Below the pieces are notes generated by a model. The model had not been told where the DNA came from. It saw only the letters and a list, made by a program, of their open reading frames with translations, and searched no databases. 8,226 bases of DNA from CAYLNK01 sp964384675 (GTDB taxonomy: Bacteria; Acidobacteriota; Thermoanaerobaculia; UBA5066), in NCBI GenBank assembly GCA_964384675.1, contig CAYLNK010000308.1:1-8226 (forward strand), given 5' to 3'. The position numbers and the translations under genes were made by a program. This document shows, one piece after another, positions 1-6,122 of this stretch; within the stretch, counting starts at the first letter, position 1; every line of letters starts with the position of its first letter.

Positions 1-1
1 G

Positions 2-103
2 CCGCCCGCGCCGCCCGCGGCGCCGCCGGCGCCGTCCGCCCCGGTGGTCCGCGACGACGGCGACGCATCCGACGACGAGAGTCTGGCGGGGCGTTTCGAG
101 TAG
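2..103 (+). CDS. C-terminal tail of an unidentified protein (5' end off-window)
   Basis: An open frame runs from the left edge to a TAG stop at 101-103 and encodes the last 33 residues of a protein. The tail starts with a low-complexity run of proline and alanine, then turns acidic (RDDGDASDDE) and ends LAGRFE. Disordered Pro/Ala linkers followed by acidic tails are common at the C-termini of many high-GC bacterial proteins, so the tail does not reveal the family. The frame stops 27 bases before the convergent ArsR-type gene ends, which fits a real gene end. A chance open frame in GC-rich DNA cannot be excluded with so little visible. Confidence 0.45.
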   Translation, partial: PPAPPAAPPAPSAPVVRDDGDASDDESLAGRFE

Positions 104-120
104 CCCTTCCGGAGGAGGCT
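102..120. terminator. Possible small hairpin between convergent genes
   Basis: The short gap between the two convergent gene ends can fold as AGCCCTT-CCGG-AGGAGGCT, a stem of about seven pairs with one bulged A and one G-T wobble. No run of T follows on either strand, so it is not a canonical intrinsic terminator. The location is the main argument for it, and stems of this size are common in GC-rich DNA. Confidence 0.2.
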
Positions 121-130
121 CGCGTTCCGC

Positions 131-484
131 TCACTCCTCCTCGACGGCCGCCTTCAGGCGCAGAAGGGCCTCGTCCCATTGCCGCGCGATCGAGTCCAGC
201 GACCGGCGCGCCTCGTCGAGCGGGGCGGAATCGAGCTGCCACAGCTGCTCGCGCCCCTGACGCGTCCCGCGGGCGAGCCCCGCGTCCTCCAGCACGCGCA
301 GGTGCTTGGTCACCGCCTGGCGGGTGACGTCCGCTCCCTCGGTCAGACGCGCGATGGAGATGGGGCCCTCGCGGCCCAGACGGTCGACCAGACGCAGGCG
401 CGTCCGGTCGCCGAGGGCCGCGAAGACGGGTGCGGATCGGGCCGGGTCCGCCGCGAGCCGGGCCCGGCTACGCGGACTCGACAT
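131..484 (-). CDS. ArsR/SmtB-family winged-helix transcriptional repressor
   Basis: This 117-residue protein has the single-domain winged-helix layout of the ArsR family. The dimer/first-helix motif FAALGDRTRLRLVDRL is at about 21-36, the helix-turn-helix with recognition helix TRQAVTKHLRVLEDAGL at about 54-70, and the wing (RQGREQLWQLD) at about 75-85. There is no cysteine at all, so the classical metal-sensing sites of ArsR and SmtB are missing. The C-terminal helix (SIARQWDEALLRLK) resembles that of ArsR proteins that travel with SRPBCC-domain partners. The ATG lies inside the end of the upstream AHSA1-family gene with a 17-base overlap and no good Shine-Dalgarno, which suggests translational coupling. 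I infer that it represses its own operon through the two palindromes at 944-1000. The inducing signal is unknown. Confidence 0.92.
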   Translation of the reverse strand: MSSPRSRARLAADPARSAPVFAALGDRTRLRLVDRLGREGPISIARLTEGADVTRQAVTKHLRVLEDAGLARGTRQGREQLWQLDSAPLDEARRSLDSIARQWDEALLRLKAAVEEE

Positions 485-941
485 ACCGCGCGATGTTCTC
501 GACCTGCCCCTTCCACCCGCCGGAGTTCTTCCGGAACGCCTCGTCCCGGCGCGCGAGGGGGATCTGGTCGAAGCCGGATTCGGTGACCTTCAGATGCGTC
601 CCGCCCGGTGTCTCGGTGAGCTCGAAGACGACCAGCGTGGTCGGCTCCCTCGAGTAGTCCTGGGCCGGATCCACCGCGTACGGGTGCCACCGGTACGAGA
701 AGAGGTGCTCCGGCTCCATCCGCTCGACGACGAGGTCGAGCGTGACGTGCTCGTATCCCGGATGCGTGATCTGGCCGCGGGCGCGAGCGCCCGGCGCGAA
801 GGCGTCGCGCATCTCGGCCCGGAACCACGCCCCGAATTCCTTCGAGTCGGTCAGGGCCCGCCAGACTCGGGAGCGGGGCGCCTTCAGGTCGATCTCTCGC
901 TCGATGCGATCGGTGGTGGTCTCGGTGGCGGGCGTGGTCAT
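468..941 (-). CDS. AHSA1/SRPBCC (START-like) domain protein
   Basis: This 157-residue protein is a single AHSA1-type helix-grip domain. The N-terminal strand and first helix read EIDLKAPRSRVWRALTD (16-32), followed by an aromatic WF pair at 39-40. The C-terminal strand and long helix carry the family motif GGTHLKVTESGFD (113-125) and then GGWKGQVENIARYV (141-154). Proteins of this fold bind hydrophobic ligands or, in Aha1, contact Hsp90. Stand-alone bacterial members next to ArsR regulators mostly have no proven function. The ATG at 941 is chosen because an exact AGGAGG lies six bases upstream; the frame stays open further upstream only as antisense to the fructokinase. It is the first gene of a two-gene operon with the ArsR-type repressor. 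The more familiar order puts the regulator first. Confidence 0.93.
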   Translation of the reverse strand: MTTPATETTTDRIEREIDLKAPRSRVWRALTDSKEFGAWFRAEMRDAFAPGARARGQITHPGYEHVTLDLVVERMEPEHLFSYRWHPYAVDPAQDYSREPTTLVVFELTETPGGTHLKVTESGFDQIPLARRDEAFRKNSGGWKGQVENIARYVESA

Positions 942-943
942 GG

Positions 944-959
944 GCAACCTCCTGGTTGC
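944..959. promoter_or_regulatory. Palindrome 1, probable ArsR-type operator (start-proximal)
   Basis: The plus strand reads gcaacc-tcct-ggttgc, a perfect six-base inverted repeat around a four-base centre. An identical pair of arms recurs 41 bases away. Winged-helix ArsR dimers bind short inverted repeats in their own promoters, and the operon transcribed away from this site ends in an ArsR-type gene. I infer autoregulation. The site sits between the putative -10 element and the ATG and contains the Shine-Dalgarno. Confidence 0.65.
948..953 (-). promoter_or_regulatory. Shine-Dalgarno of the AHSA1-family gene
   Basis: The minus strand reads AGGAGG, then six bases (TTGCCC), then ATG. This is the best ribosome-binding site in the window and fixes the start of the gene. 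It spans the four-base centre of the palindrome at 944-959 and the first GG of its second arm. Confidence 0.85.
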
Positions 960-988
960 ATATTGGGTCCGCCGGAGCTGAAAAGCAA
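960..988 (-). promoter_or_regulatory. Putative promoter of the AHSA1-arsR operon
   Basis: On the minus strand TTGCTT (983-988) and CAATAT (960-965) are separated by exactly 17 bases. Each box matches the sigma-70 consensus at only three of six positions, so the call rests on the spacing and on this being the only AT-rich patch in the intergenic region. The -35 box falls within palindrome 2, and the predicted transcription start (around 953) falls within palindrome 1. That is the geometry expected for repression by blocking RNA polymerase. Confidence 0.35.
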
Positions 989-1000
989 CCCTCCGGTTGC
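985..1000. promoter_or_regulatory. Palindrome 2, probable ArsR-type operator (promoter-distal)
   Basis: The plus strand reads gcaacc-ctcc-ggttgc. The arms are identical to those of palindrome 1 and the centre differs (ctcc against tcct). The start-to-start distance is 41 bases, close to four helical turns, so two dimers would sit on the same face of the DNA. It overlaps the putative -35 element of the AHSA1-family promoter and lies 97 bases before the divergent fructokinase start. Confidence 0.65.
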
Positions 1001-1097
1001 CCTTTTCGTCCTGCACCCTCGTCGCGCCCCGCTCCTCCAGGACCTCCGCGGCCTCCCGGGCACGGGGCCGTAGGAAGATCGAGCCGGGGGACGCGAC

Positions 1098-2000
1098 ATG
1101 CGGATCGGCATCGACCTCGGGGGCACGAAGATCGAGGCGGTCGCGCTCGGCGACGATGGGGCCGAGCGCGCGCGGCGGAGGATCGCCACTCCGCGCGACT
1201 ACCCCGGCACGCTCGGCGCGCTGGCGTCGCTCGTCGAGGCGCTCGAGGCCGAGACCGGCGTACGCGGCACCGTCGGCGTCGGGATCCCGGGGGCGATCTC
1301 GCCGGCGAGCGGCCTGGTGAAGAACGCGAACTCCACCTGGCTGATCGGCCAACCGCTCGGCGAGGATCTCGAGGTTAGGCTGGGGCGCGAGGTGCGTCTC
1401 GCCAACGACGCCAACTGCTTCGCGCTCTCCGAGGCGGTGGACGGCGCCGCGGCCGGCGCCCAGGTCGTGTTCGGCGTGATCGTCGGGACGGGCACGGGAG
1501 GAGGCGTCGTCTTCGGCGGCCGCGCCTGGACCGGACCGAACGCCATCGCCGGCGAGTGGGGCCACAATCCGCTGCCGTGGCCGCGCGACGACGAGCGGCC
1601 CGGCCCGCCCTGCTATTGCGGCAAGAGCGGCTGCATCGAGACGTTCCTCTCCGGTCCCGGCCTCGCGCGCGACCATCGCCAATCGACGGGGCAGGAGGTC
1701 ACGTCGCGGGAGATCGTCGCGGCGGCGGACGCGGGGGATGCCGGCGCGGAGGCGACGCTGCGCCGCTACGCCGACCGGATGGCGCGCGCGCTGGCGAGCG
1801 TCGTCGACGTCCTCGATCCGGACGCCATCGTCCTCGGAGGCGGTCTCTCGAAAGTGACCCGTCTCTACCGCGACGTCCCGGCGCTGTGGAGCCGCTGGGT
1901 CTTCTCCGACCGCGTCGACACGAGGCTCCTGCCCCCGCGCTGGGGCGACGCCTCGGGCGTCCGCGGCGCCGCCTGGCTCTGGGGGCGTGACGGCGCCTGA
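1098..2000 (+). CDS. mak: ROK-family fructokinase (Mak-like)
   Basis: This 300-residue sugar kinase of the ROK family is very close to my recollection of E. coli Mak, which phosphorylates fructose (and more weakly mannose or glucose) with ATP in the cytoplasm. The phosphate-binding loop DLGGTK is at 6-11. The sugar-binding and catalytic stretch LANDANCFALSEAVDG is at 101-116, with Asp104 the likely catalytic base. The glycine-rich GTGTGGG is at 130-136. EWGHNPLPW (153-161) and CYCGKSGC (172-179) supply the ROK zinc site (His156, Cys172, Cys174, Cys179). LDPDAIVLGGGLS is at 239-251, and a Mak-like GDASGVRGAAWLW closes the protein. Length is normal and no key residue is missing. A weak GGGGGA lies six bases before the ATG. 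It is transcribed divergently from the AHSA1-arsR operon. No sugar transporter or repressor of its own is visible. Glucokinase activity is possible. Confidence 0.94.
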   Translation: MRIGIDLGGTKIEAVALGDDGAERARRRIATPRDYPGTLGALASLVEALEAETGVRGTVGVGIPGAISPASGLVKNANSTWLIGQPLGEDLEVRLGREVRLANDANCFALSEAVDGAAAGAQVVFGVIVGTGTGGGVVFGGRAWTGPNAIAGEWGHNPLPWPRDDERPGPPCYCGKSGCIETFLSGPGLARDHRQSTGQEVTSREIVAAADAGDAGAEATLRRYADRMARALASVVDVLDPDAIVLGGGLSKVTRLYRDVPALWSRWVFSDRVDTRLLPPRWGDASGVRGAAWLWGRDGA

Positions 2001-2022
2001 CGGAGCGTGATCCGATGCCGAG

Positions 2023-2247
2023 GTGTCGTCGACAGCCCGGACGGAACGCGCCAGCGGCGCCGAGTCGATCCTCGCCGCCCTCGACCTGACCCTGCCCGCG
2101 CAGCCGCTCCCGCTCGGCTACTTCCTCGTTCTCGGCTCGGTACTGGCCGGCTGGCTCCTCCTGGTCCTTCTCTACGCGGCCCTCATGGGCGGCGACGTCA
2201 CCCTCGCGCGCTACCTCGTGCCCGAGGTGCCGCCGGCGGGGGAGTGG
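2023..2247 (+). pseudogene. 5' fragment of a small membrane-protein gene, probably truncated
   Basis: A GTG codon 22 bases after the mak stop opens a frame whose first 75 or so residues look coding: third positions are mostly G or C, and residues 31-54 form one clear hydrophobic segment (around YFLVLGSVLAGWLLLVLLYAAL) followed by GGDVTLARYLVPEVPPAGEW. The frame stays open to 2697. From about 2248 onward, however, it is only the antisense of a recognisable nucleotidyltransferase remnant, so the long product is an artefact. I therefore read this as the beginning of a one-helix membrane protein whose 3' end was lost. There is no strong Shine-Dalgarno. I do not recognise the family. A short intact gene with its start or stop misread is the alternative. 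Confidence 0.35.
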
Positions 2248-2620
2248 TCATGCCCGCCCGGCGGCCTGCTTCACCTCGATGAGCCTCGACAGCTCGAGCA
2301 CCGGGATCTGCTGGCCGTCGATCTCCAGGACCAGCGTGTCGGTGATCAGGTCCTCGTAGGTCAGTCCGTTCCCGATCGCGCCCGGCAGATCGAGCGGACC
2401 GTGAACCGTGGAGAGGAGGTGGTGCCCGGGACCCAGGAGCGTGGCCTGGGTGGGGGTGAGGGCACGCGGGTCACCTCGATACGTGGCCTGGAGCGGTCAG
2501 AGCGTCTTGCAGACGGGCGACGTTCTCCTCCGAACGGCGATGGACCAGGTCCAGGTCGAACGTGGCGATCGGAGCCCCCTGCAGAACGGCGGCGACGCCA
2601 CCCACCACGATCGTCTCCAC
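2248..2620 (-). pseudogene. Broken nucleotidyltransferase-fold gene (frameshift and 3' truncation)
   Basis: Two frames join into one recognisable protein. From 2620 the frame reads VETIVVGGVAAVLQGAPIA, then TFDLDLVHRR, then LQDALTA. This is the GG and D-x-D metal-binding signature of small polymerase-beta/MNT-type nucleotidyltransferases. It hits TGA at 2473-2471. In the next frame the protein continues with ATYRGDPRALTPTQ, LDLPGAIGNGLTYEDLITDT, VLELSRLIEVKQAAGRA and a TGA at 2250-2248. Removing one base or adding two near 2491 restores a single 123-residue frame. Relatives as I remember them have about 15-20 further residues before VVGG and continue past this point with GR-KDR and a closing helix. 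Both are absent here, so the gene is worn at both ends as well as frameshifted. It follows a small ORF that often accompanies such genes. Confidence 0.75.
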
Positions 2621-2645
2621 GCGCCGGGACGCACGGGGCGGACGA

Positions 2646-2867
2646 TCACGTGCCGGGGCGGGGCCGGACGAGCCCTCTGAGGGCCTCGAGCTCCTGAGCG
2701 CAGAGGTCTGCCCGATCGAGGCGTTCGGCCGGGCTGAGCGCCAGGCACTCCTGGATCAAGGTCCTGTCGACGCCGTCCACGCCCTCGAGGGCCGAAGGCC
2801 CGGCTTGGCTTGGATCCCGACCAGTCTCCGCCGGGGAGATCGTCGGAGAGACGTCGGCGCGGCTCAC
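2646..2867 (-). CDS. Small hypothetical protein paired with the nucleotidyltransferase remnant
   Basis: This 73-residue frame starts at GTG. Its C-terminal half is VDRTLIQECLALSPAERLDR, ADLCAQELEALRGLV and a short basic tail. From memory, short proteins with this 'D-R-x-L-I ... L-x-P-x-E-R-L' helix pair are often encoded directly before a small nucleotidyltransferase gene, as here. No enzymatic role is known to me. The first 29 residues use codons less biased to G/C at third positions and look poorly structured. A start at the GTG at 2780, giving 44 residues, may be the true one; neither start has a well-placed Shine-Dalgarno. It begins 28 bases after the M48 protease stop and could be co-transcribed with it. 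With its partner broken it may itself be a relic. Confidence 0.55.
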   Translation of the reverse strand: MSRADVSPTISPAETGRDPSQAGPSALEGVDGVDRTLIQECLALSPAERLDRADLCAQELEALRGLVRPRPGT

Positions 2868-2895
2868 GAGGTCGATCGTACTCCCGGCGCCACCG

Positions 2896-4941
2896 TCACC
2901 CCGCCGCGGAGTCGTCCGCGGCTGCGGCCAGGCGGACGCGCCGCGCGACCAGATCGGTCATCTCCGCGGTGAGCGCGGCCGGGTCCGCGAAGAGGTCCCA
3001 CACGGCGCCGCCGGCCGCGTACGTCGCAGTCGACCGGATCCTCTGTCCGAGCTGGAACCGGTGCTTCGGGCTCGGGTGCGTGTCGTCCTCGGTGGTCTCC
3101 GCGGCCAGCCGCTCGGCGAGGGTCTCTTCCAGGCTGGCCACGACCTTCGCGTCGGTGGGAGGTGCCAGGGCGTACAGGTTCGCGATCGCGCGCTTCCCCT
3201 TCATCGCCTCGTCGATCTCGGCCGACGCGAGCGTGCCGAAGTGGATCGACCGTCGGATCACGTGGGTCAGCCCGGCCTGGAACGCCTCGAGCCCGTACTC
3301 CTTTATGGCGACGCGATCGGCCAGCACCTCCTGCAGCCGCGTGGCGCCGTGCGAGACGCGCCGGAAGAGGAGGTCGTAGAGCCGCAGGAACTGGAACGCC
3401 AGGTTCCACGACACGGCGTAGCCCGCCTTGGCGAGCGCGATCAGGAACGCCATCATCCCGCCCCGCACCCGGAGCGCGACGTCGCCGCCGGCCGTGTCGC
3501 GGTGGGAGAAGTGCCCGTACTCGTGGGCGAGCACGGCGCGGAACGCGCCCTGGTCGAAGCCATCGAGCACGCCCGCGCCCAGGATCAGCGCGCGCCGGGC
3601 CTCGTCCTTCATGCGCCGCCGCGCGTCGCCCCGCTCCAGCACCGCCAGGTCCGTTCCGGGCGTGAGCCAGATCTCGTCGATGGGACGCGTCCCGACGGCC
3701 GTGGCCACCTCGCGCGCGGTCGCCCAGAGGCCGGGCGCGTCGGCCTCGCTCACGGCGCGGCCGGGATCCTCGTCGTCCGTCACCCTGATGAAGAGCGAGC
3801 GGGCGATGGCGTACAGGCTCACCAGAGCGCCGATCACCACGATCGCCAGCAGCTTGATCGGGATCCGGCCCACGGCGAGGCAGGCGTAGACGACGCCGCC
3901 GGTGGCGGCCACGACGAGGAGGGCGACGAAGGGGAGGGACAGGTACCAGTAGAAGCCGGCGACCGTGACCACCCGCCGGTACGCCTCGCGGAGCCGGCGG
4001 GCGCTCTCGGGAACGGTCGCGTTCGGGTCGTCCCGCTCGATCGACCTCAGCGTCGCGGCGGAGAGCGCCTTGCCGGCGACGAAGATCAGCAGCAGGCCGA
4101 GAGCCCAGGCGAACGTCGCCCCCCCGATCCACGCCCCCCAGCGCCACGCCCGCGCGCGGCTGCCGATGCCCGTGCCCAGGAAGCGCTGCGCCTCCGCGTC
4201 CGGAAGGCCCAGACGCTTCGCCTCCAGGATCTCGCGCTCCGCGGTCGTCCACTTCTCGTCGACCGCGGAGCGGATGGCGGCGAAGTAGTGCGTGTACATC
4301 TGCTCCGGAGCCACCCGGCCGAGCTCTCTCGAGGTGGCCTTGAACGCGCCCATCTCGTCGAGCTCCAGCTCCAGCGTGGCCTCGAGGATCAGGTAGTCGG
4401 GATCGCCCGGCGCGAGCGGCGCGGCCTCGGTCACCAGCGCGAGCGCCCGGCGGAGGACGTCCGGCGGGACCTTCTCCTTTCCGTCGCCGTGCCCCAGGCT
4501 CTGAGCCAGGCTGACCAGGTTCTCCGGCGTCCGGCGGATCGCCACCGCCTTCTCCAGGAACGCGAGCCCCTCGGCGCGCTGGCCGGTCAGGACGAGGCTG
4601 GCGCCCAGCCTGCGGAGGGCCGCGTCGGAGCCGGGGGCCTTCTCGAGGACGCGACGATAGGCGGCGGCCGCGGTCGCGTAGTCGCTCGCGTCGAACGCCG
4701 CGGTCGCGGACTCGAAGTCCGGAACGGCTTCCGGCGAGAGTGCGCGGAGCTCGGCGACGATGGCCGACTCCTTTTTCGGGTCCCGGCGCGGACCGCTGGC
4801 GGCGCGCGCGGGAGCTGTCGCCCCGAGGATCAGGAGCAGCGGGACCGCCACGAATCCGGCGGTCCGGCTCGGGCGCGGGAGGCCCTGGGCGGGGAAGACC
4901 GAAAGGCGCCGACTCGCCTCGCGAAAGCGCTTGTGGAGCAT
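2896..4941 (-). CDS. M48-family membrane metalloprotease with N-terminal TPR region
   Basis: This is a 681-residue protein from the ATG at 4941. A TTG at 4977 would add 12 residues, but the ATG directly precedes a basic, signal-like N-terminus. Hydrophobic residues 29-39 followed by APARA (about 43-47) look like a secretion signal. Residues 78-138 form TPR-like helices (DYATAAAAYRRVLEKAPGSD and the next repeat). Strongly hydrophobic segments follow at about 267-290, 323-358 and 359-386. The catalytic M48 domain begins around 400 and carries the zinc motif HEYGH (473-477). The distal ligand lies in EVLAD (538-542), where Glu538 is the expected third zinc ligand. The protease relatives HtpX and BepA act in envelope protein quality control, and I infer a similar cell-envelope role. 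Substrates are unknown. It lies 61 bases downstream of the EamA gene and may share its transcript. No active-site residue is missing. Confidence 0.94.
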   Translation of the reverse strand: MLHKRFREASRRLSVFPAQGLPRPSRTAGFVAVPLLLILGATAPARAASGPRRDPKKESAIVAELRALSPEAVPDFESATAAFDASDYATAAAAYRRVLEKAPGSDAALRRLGASLVLTGQRAEGLAFLEKAVAIRRTPENLVSLAQSLGHGDGKEKVPPDVLRRALALVTEAAPLAPGDPDYLILEATLELELDEMGAFKATSRELGRVAPEQMYTHYFAAIRSAVDEKWTTAEREILEAKRLGLPDAEAQRFLGTGIGSRARAWRWGAWIGGATFAWALGLLLIFVAGKALSAATLRSIERDDPNATVPESARRLREAYRRVVTVAGFYWYLSLPFVALLVVAATGGVVYACLAVGRIPIKLLAIVVIGALVSLYAIARSLFIRVTDDEDPGRAVSEADAPGLWATAREVATAVGTRPIDEIWLTPGTDLAVLERGDARRRMKDEARRALILGAGVLDGFDQGAFRAVLAHEYGHFSHRDTAGGDVALRVRGGMMAFLIALAKAGYAVSWNLAFQFLRLYDLLFRRVSHGATRLQEVLADRVAIKEYGLEAFQAGLTHVIRRSIHFGTLASAEIDEAMKGKRAIANLYALAPPTDAKVVASLEETLAERLAAETTEDDTHPSPKHRFQLGQRIRSTATYAAGGAVWDLFADPAALTAEMTDLVARRVRLAAAADDSAAG

Positions 4942-5002
4942 GGCGCGATTCTCAGGCACCGGGCGCCGGTCGCGCAACCTGTGGTCAGTCTTCGAGGTCG
5001 AG

Positions 5003-5875
5003 TCAGCGCCGCCGCGACATCAACGGGAGAGCCGCGACCGTGAGGAGGATGATCGCGGCCCCGGCGTAGAACGGCAGCCCGAGCTGCCGGTGCTCCCCGA
5101 GGATCGCCGCGGCCAGGATCGCCGCGTAGACCGCCTCCAGGTTGACGACCAGCTGCGCGCCGAAAGCCGAGATCTGGCGGAGCGCGACGAGCGCCAGGCT
5201 GAACGGGATCACCGTGCAGGCGTAGGCGAGCACGAGAAGGAAGAGCGCGTCGCGAGCACCGGGGATCGGAAGCGCGGGCCCCTGGTGAGGCAAGAGCGGC
5301 GCGAGGAGCGCGACCAGGAGCGCGCCGATCCCGATCTCGAGTCCCGTGATCGACAGCGCGTCGGCCCGCTCGACGAACCGCTTGTTGAGCGCGCCGAAGA
5401 CCGCGAGGAGGAGCGCGGAGGCGGTCCCGATCGCGAAGCCCGCCCGCATCCCGCCGGGGATGCCGCCGACCACCAGCACCACGCCGGGCACCGACGCCGC
5501 CGCGAGGAGGAGCTCGCGCGGCTCGAAGCGCCGTCCCGCGAGCGCCGGCTCCCCGATGGCGAGGAAGAGGGGGGCGAGCGCCATGCAGGTCGCGCCCACC
5601 GACGCGTTGGCGAGCTTGATCGACTCGTAGAACGTCAGCCAGTGGAGCGCCAGCAGCACGCCGATGCCGGCATACGCGAGCCGCAGCCGAGGCGTCATCC
5701 GGCCCCATCCGCGCCTCACGCCGGGCAGGAGCGCCAGCGTCCCGGCGACGATCGCCATCCGCCAGAAGACGAGCGGGATCGCCGGCAGCGTGATCAGCCG
5801 TCCGAAGACCGCCGTCGCGCCCCACAGGAGGACGCAGACGTGCATCTGGAGCCAGGCCTTCGAGCGGGGTGTCAT
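5003..5875 (-). CDS. EamA-family (drug/metabolite transporter superfamily) permease
   Basis: This 290-residue, almost wholly hydrophobic protein has about ten membrane segments and two tandem EamA repeats, at roughly 8-137 and 147-285. In repeat 1, LHWLTFYESIKLANASVGA (78-96) and the following APLFLAIGEP are typical. In repeat 2, QISAFGAQLVVNLEAVYAAI (234-253) with AAAILGE (255-261) is the canonical C-terminal signature. It ends with the basic MSRRR. Members move amino acids, nucleobases, drugs or other small metabolites across the inner membrane. The substrate cannot be read from sequence. The ATG is supported by the immediate start of the first helix, but only a distant GAGGAA could serve as a ribosome-binding site. 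It is 61 bases upstream of the M48 protease gene in the same direction. Confidence 0.94.
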   Translation of the reverse strand: MTPRSKAWLQMHVCVLLWGATAVFGRLITLPAIPLVFWRMAIVAGTLALLPGVRRGWGRMTPRLRLAYAGIGVLLALHWLTFYESIKLANASVGATCMALAPLFLAIGEPALAGRRFEPRELLLAAASVPGVVLVVGGIPGGMRAGFAIGTASALLLAVFGALNKRFVERADALSITGLEIGIGALLVALLAPLLPHQGPALPIPGARDALFLLVLAYACTVIPFSLALVALRQISAFGAQLVVNLEAVYAAILAAAILGEHRQLGLPFYAGAAIILLTVAALPLMSRRR

Positions 5876-6122
5876 GCGGGCGCGGGCGATTCTGCACGTT
5901 CCTCGGGACCGGTGAGTCCGCGTCGACCCCCAGGCCGGAATCGATCCGTGGATGCCGCCGACCTCGTCCGCCGGCAGCGCCTGGCGCGGGACCCGGACTC
6001 ACCCGGCCTCGAGGAGCGGGCGCTCGACTCGCCCGGTGGAGGTGAACGGCGTGGTCGTCCCGGGGTGGGGCCGAACTCGTGGTCCGTCGAGGAGCCGCGT
6101 CCGGCGCGGGTCCTCCGGCGAG

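Noticed and set aside
1..30. Short GCCGCCCGCG-like repetition at the left edge
   Set aside because: It is best explained by Pro/Ala codons of the partial gene. Too little is visible to call a tandem repeat.
942..1682. Upstream extension of the AHSA1-family frame across the mak gene
   Set aside because: It is antisense to a well-supported kinase. The ATG at 941 has an exact AGGAGG, so the extension is not used.
2789..2801. Stem-loop gggcc-gaa-ggccc
   Set aside because: It is only five base pairs, within or just before the small ORF, with no T-tract. Such stems are frequent at this GC content.
3061..5043. A 660-codon open frame on the plus strand
   Set aside because: It is exactly antisense to the M48 protease gene and is rich in Arg, Gly and Glu without domains, as expected from reading a GC-rich gene backwards.
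5911..6003. Ten-base inverted repeat ggtgagtccg / cggactcacc in the cls-EamA gap
   Set aside because: The arms are separated by more than 70 bases, with no T-tract and no second copy. Repeats of this length can arise by chance, and I see nothing else in the 5876-6122 gap.
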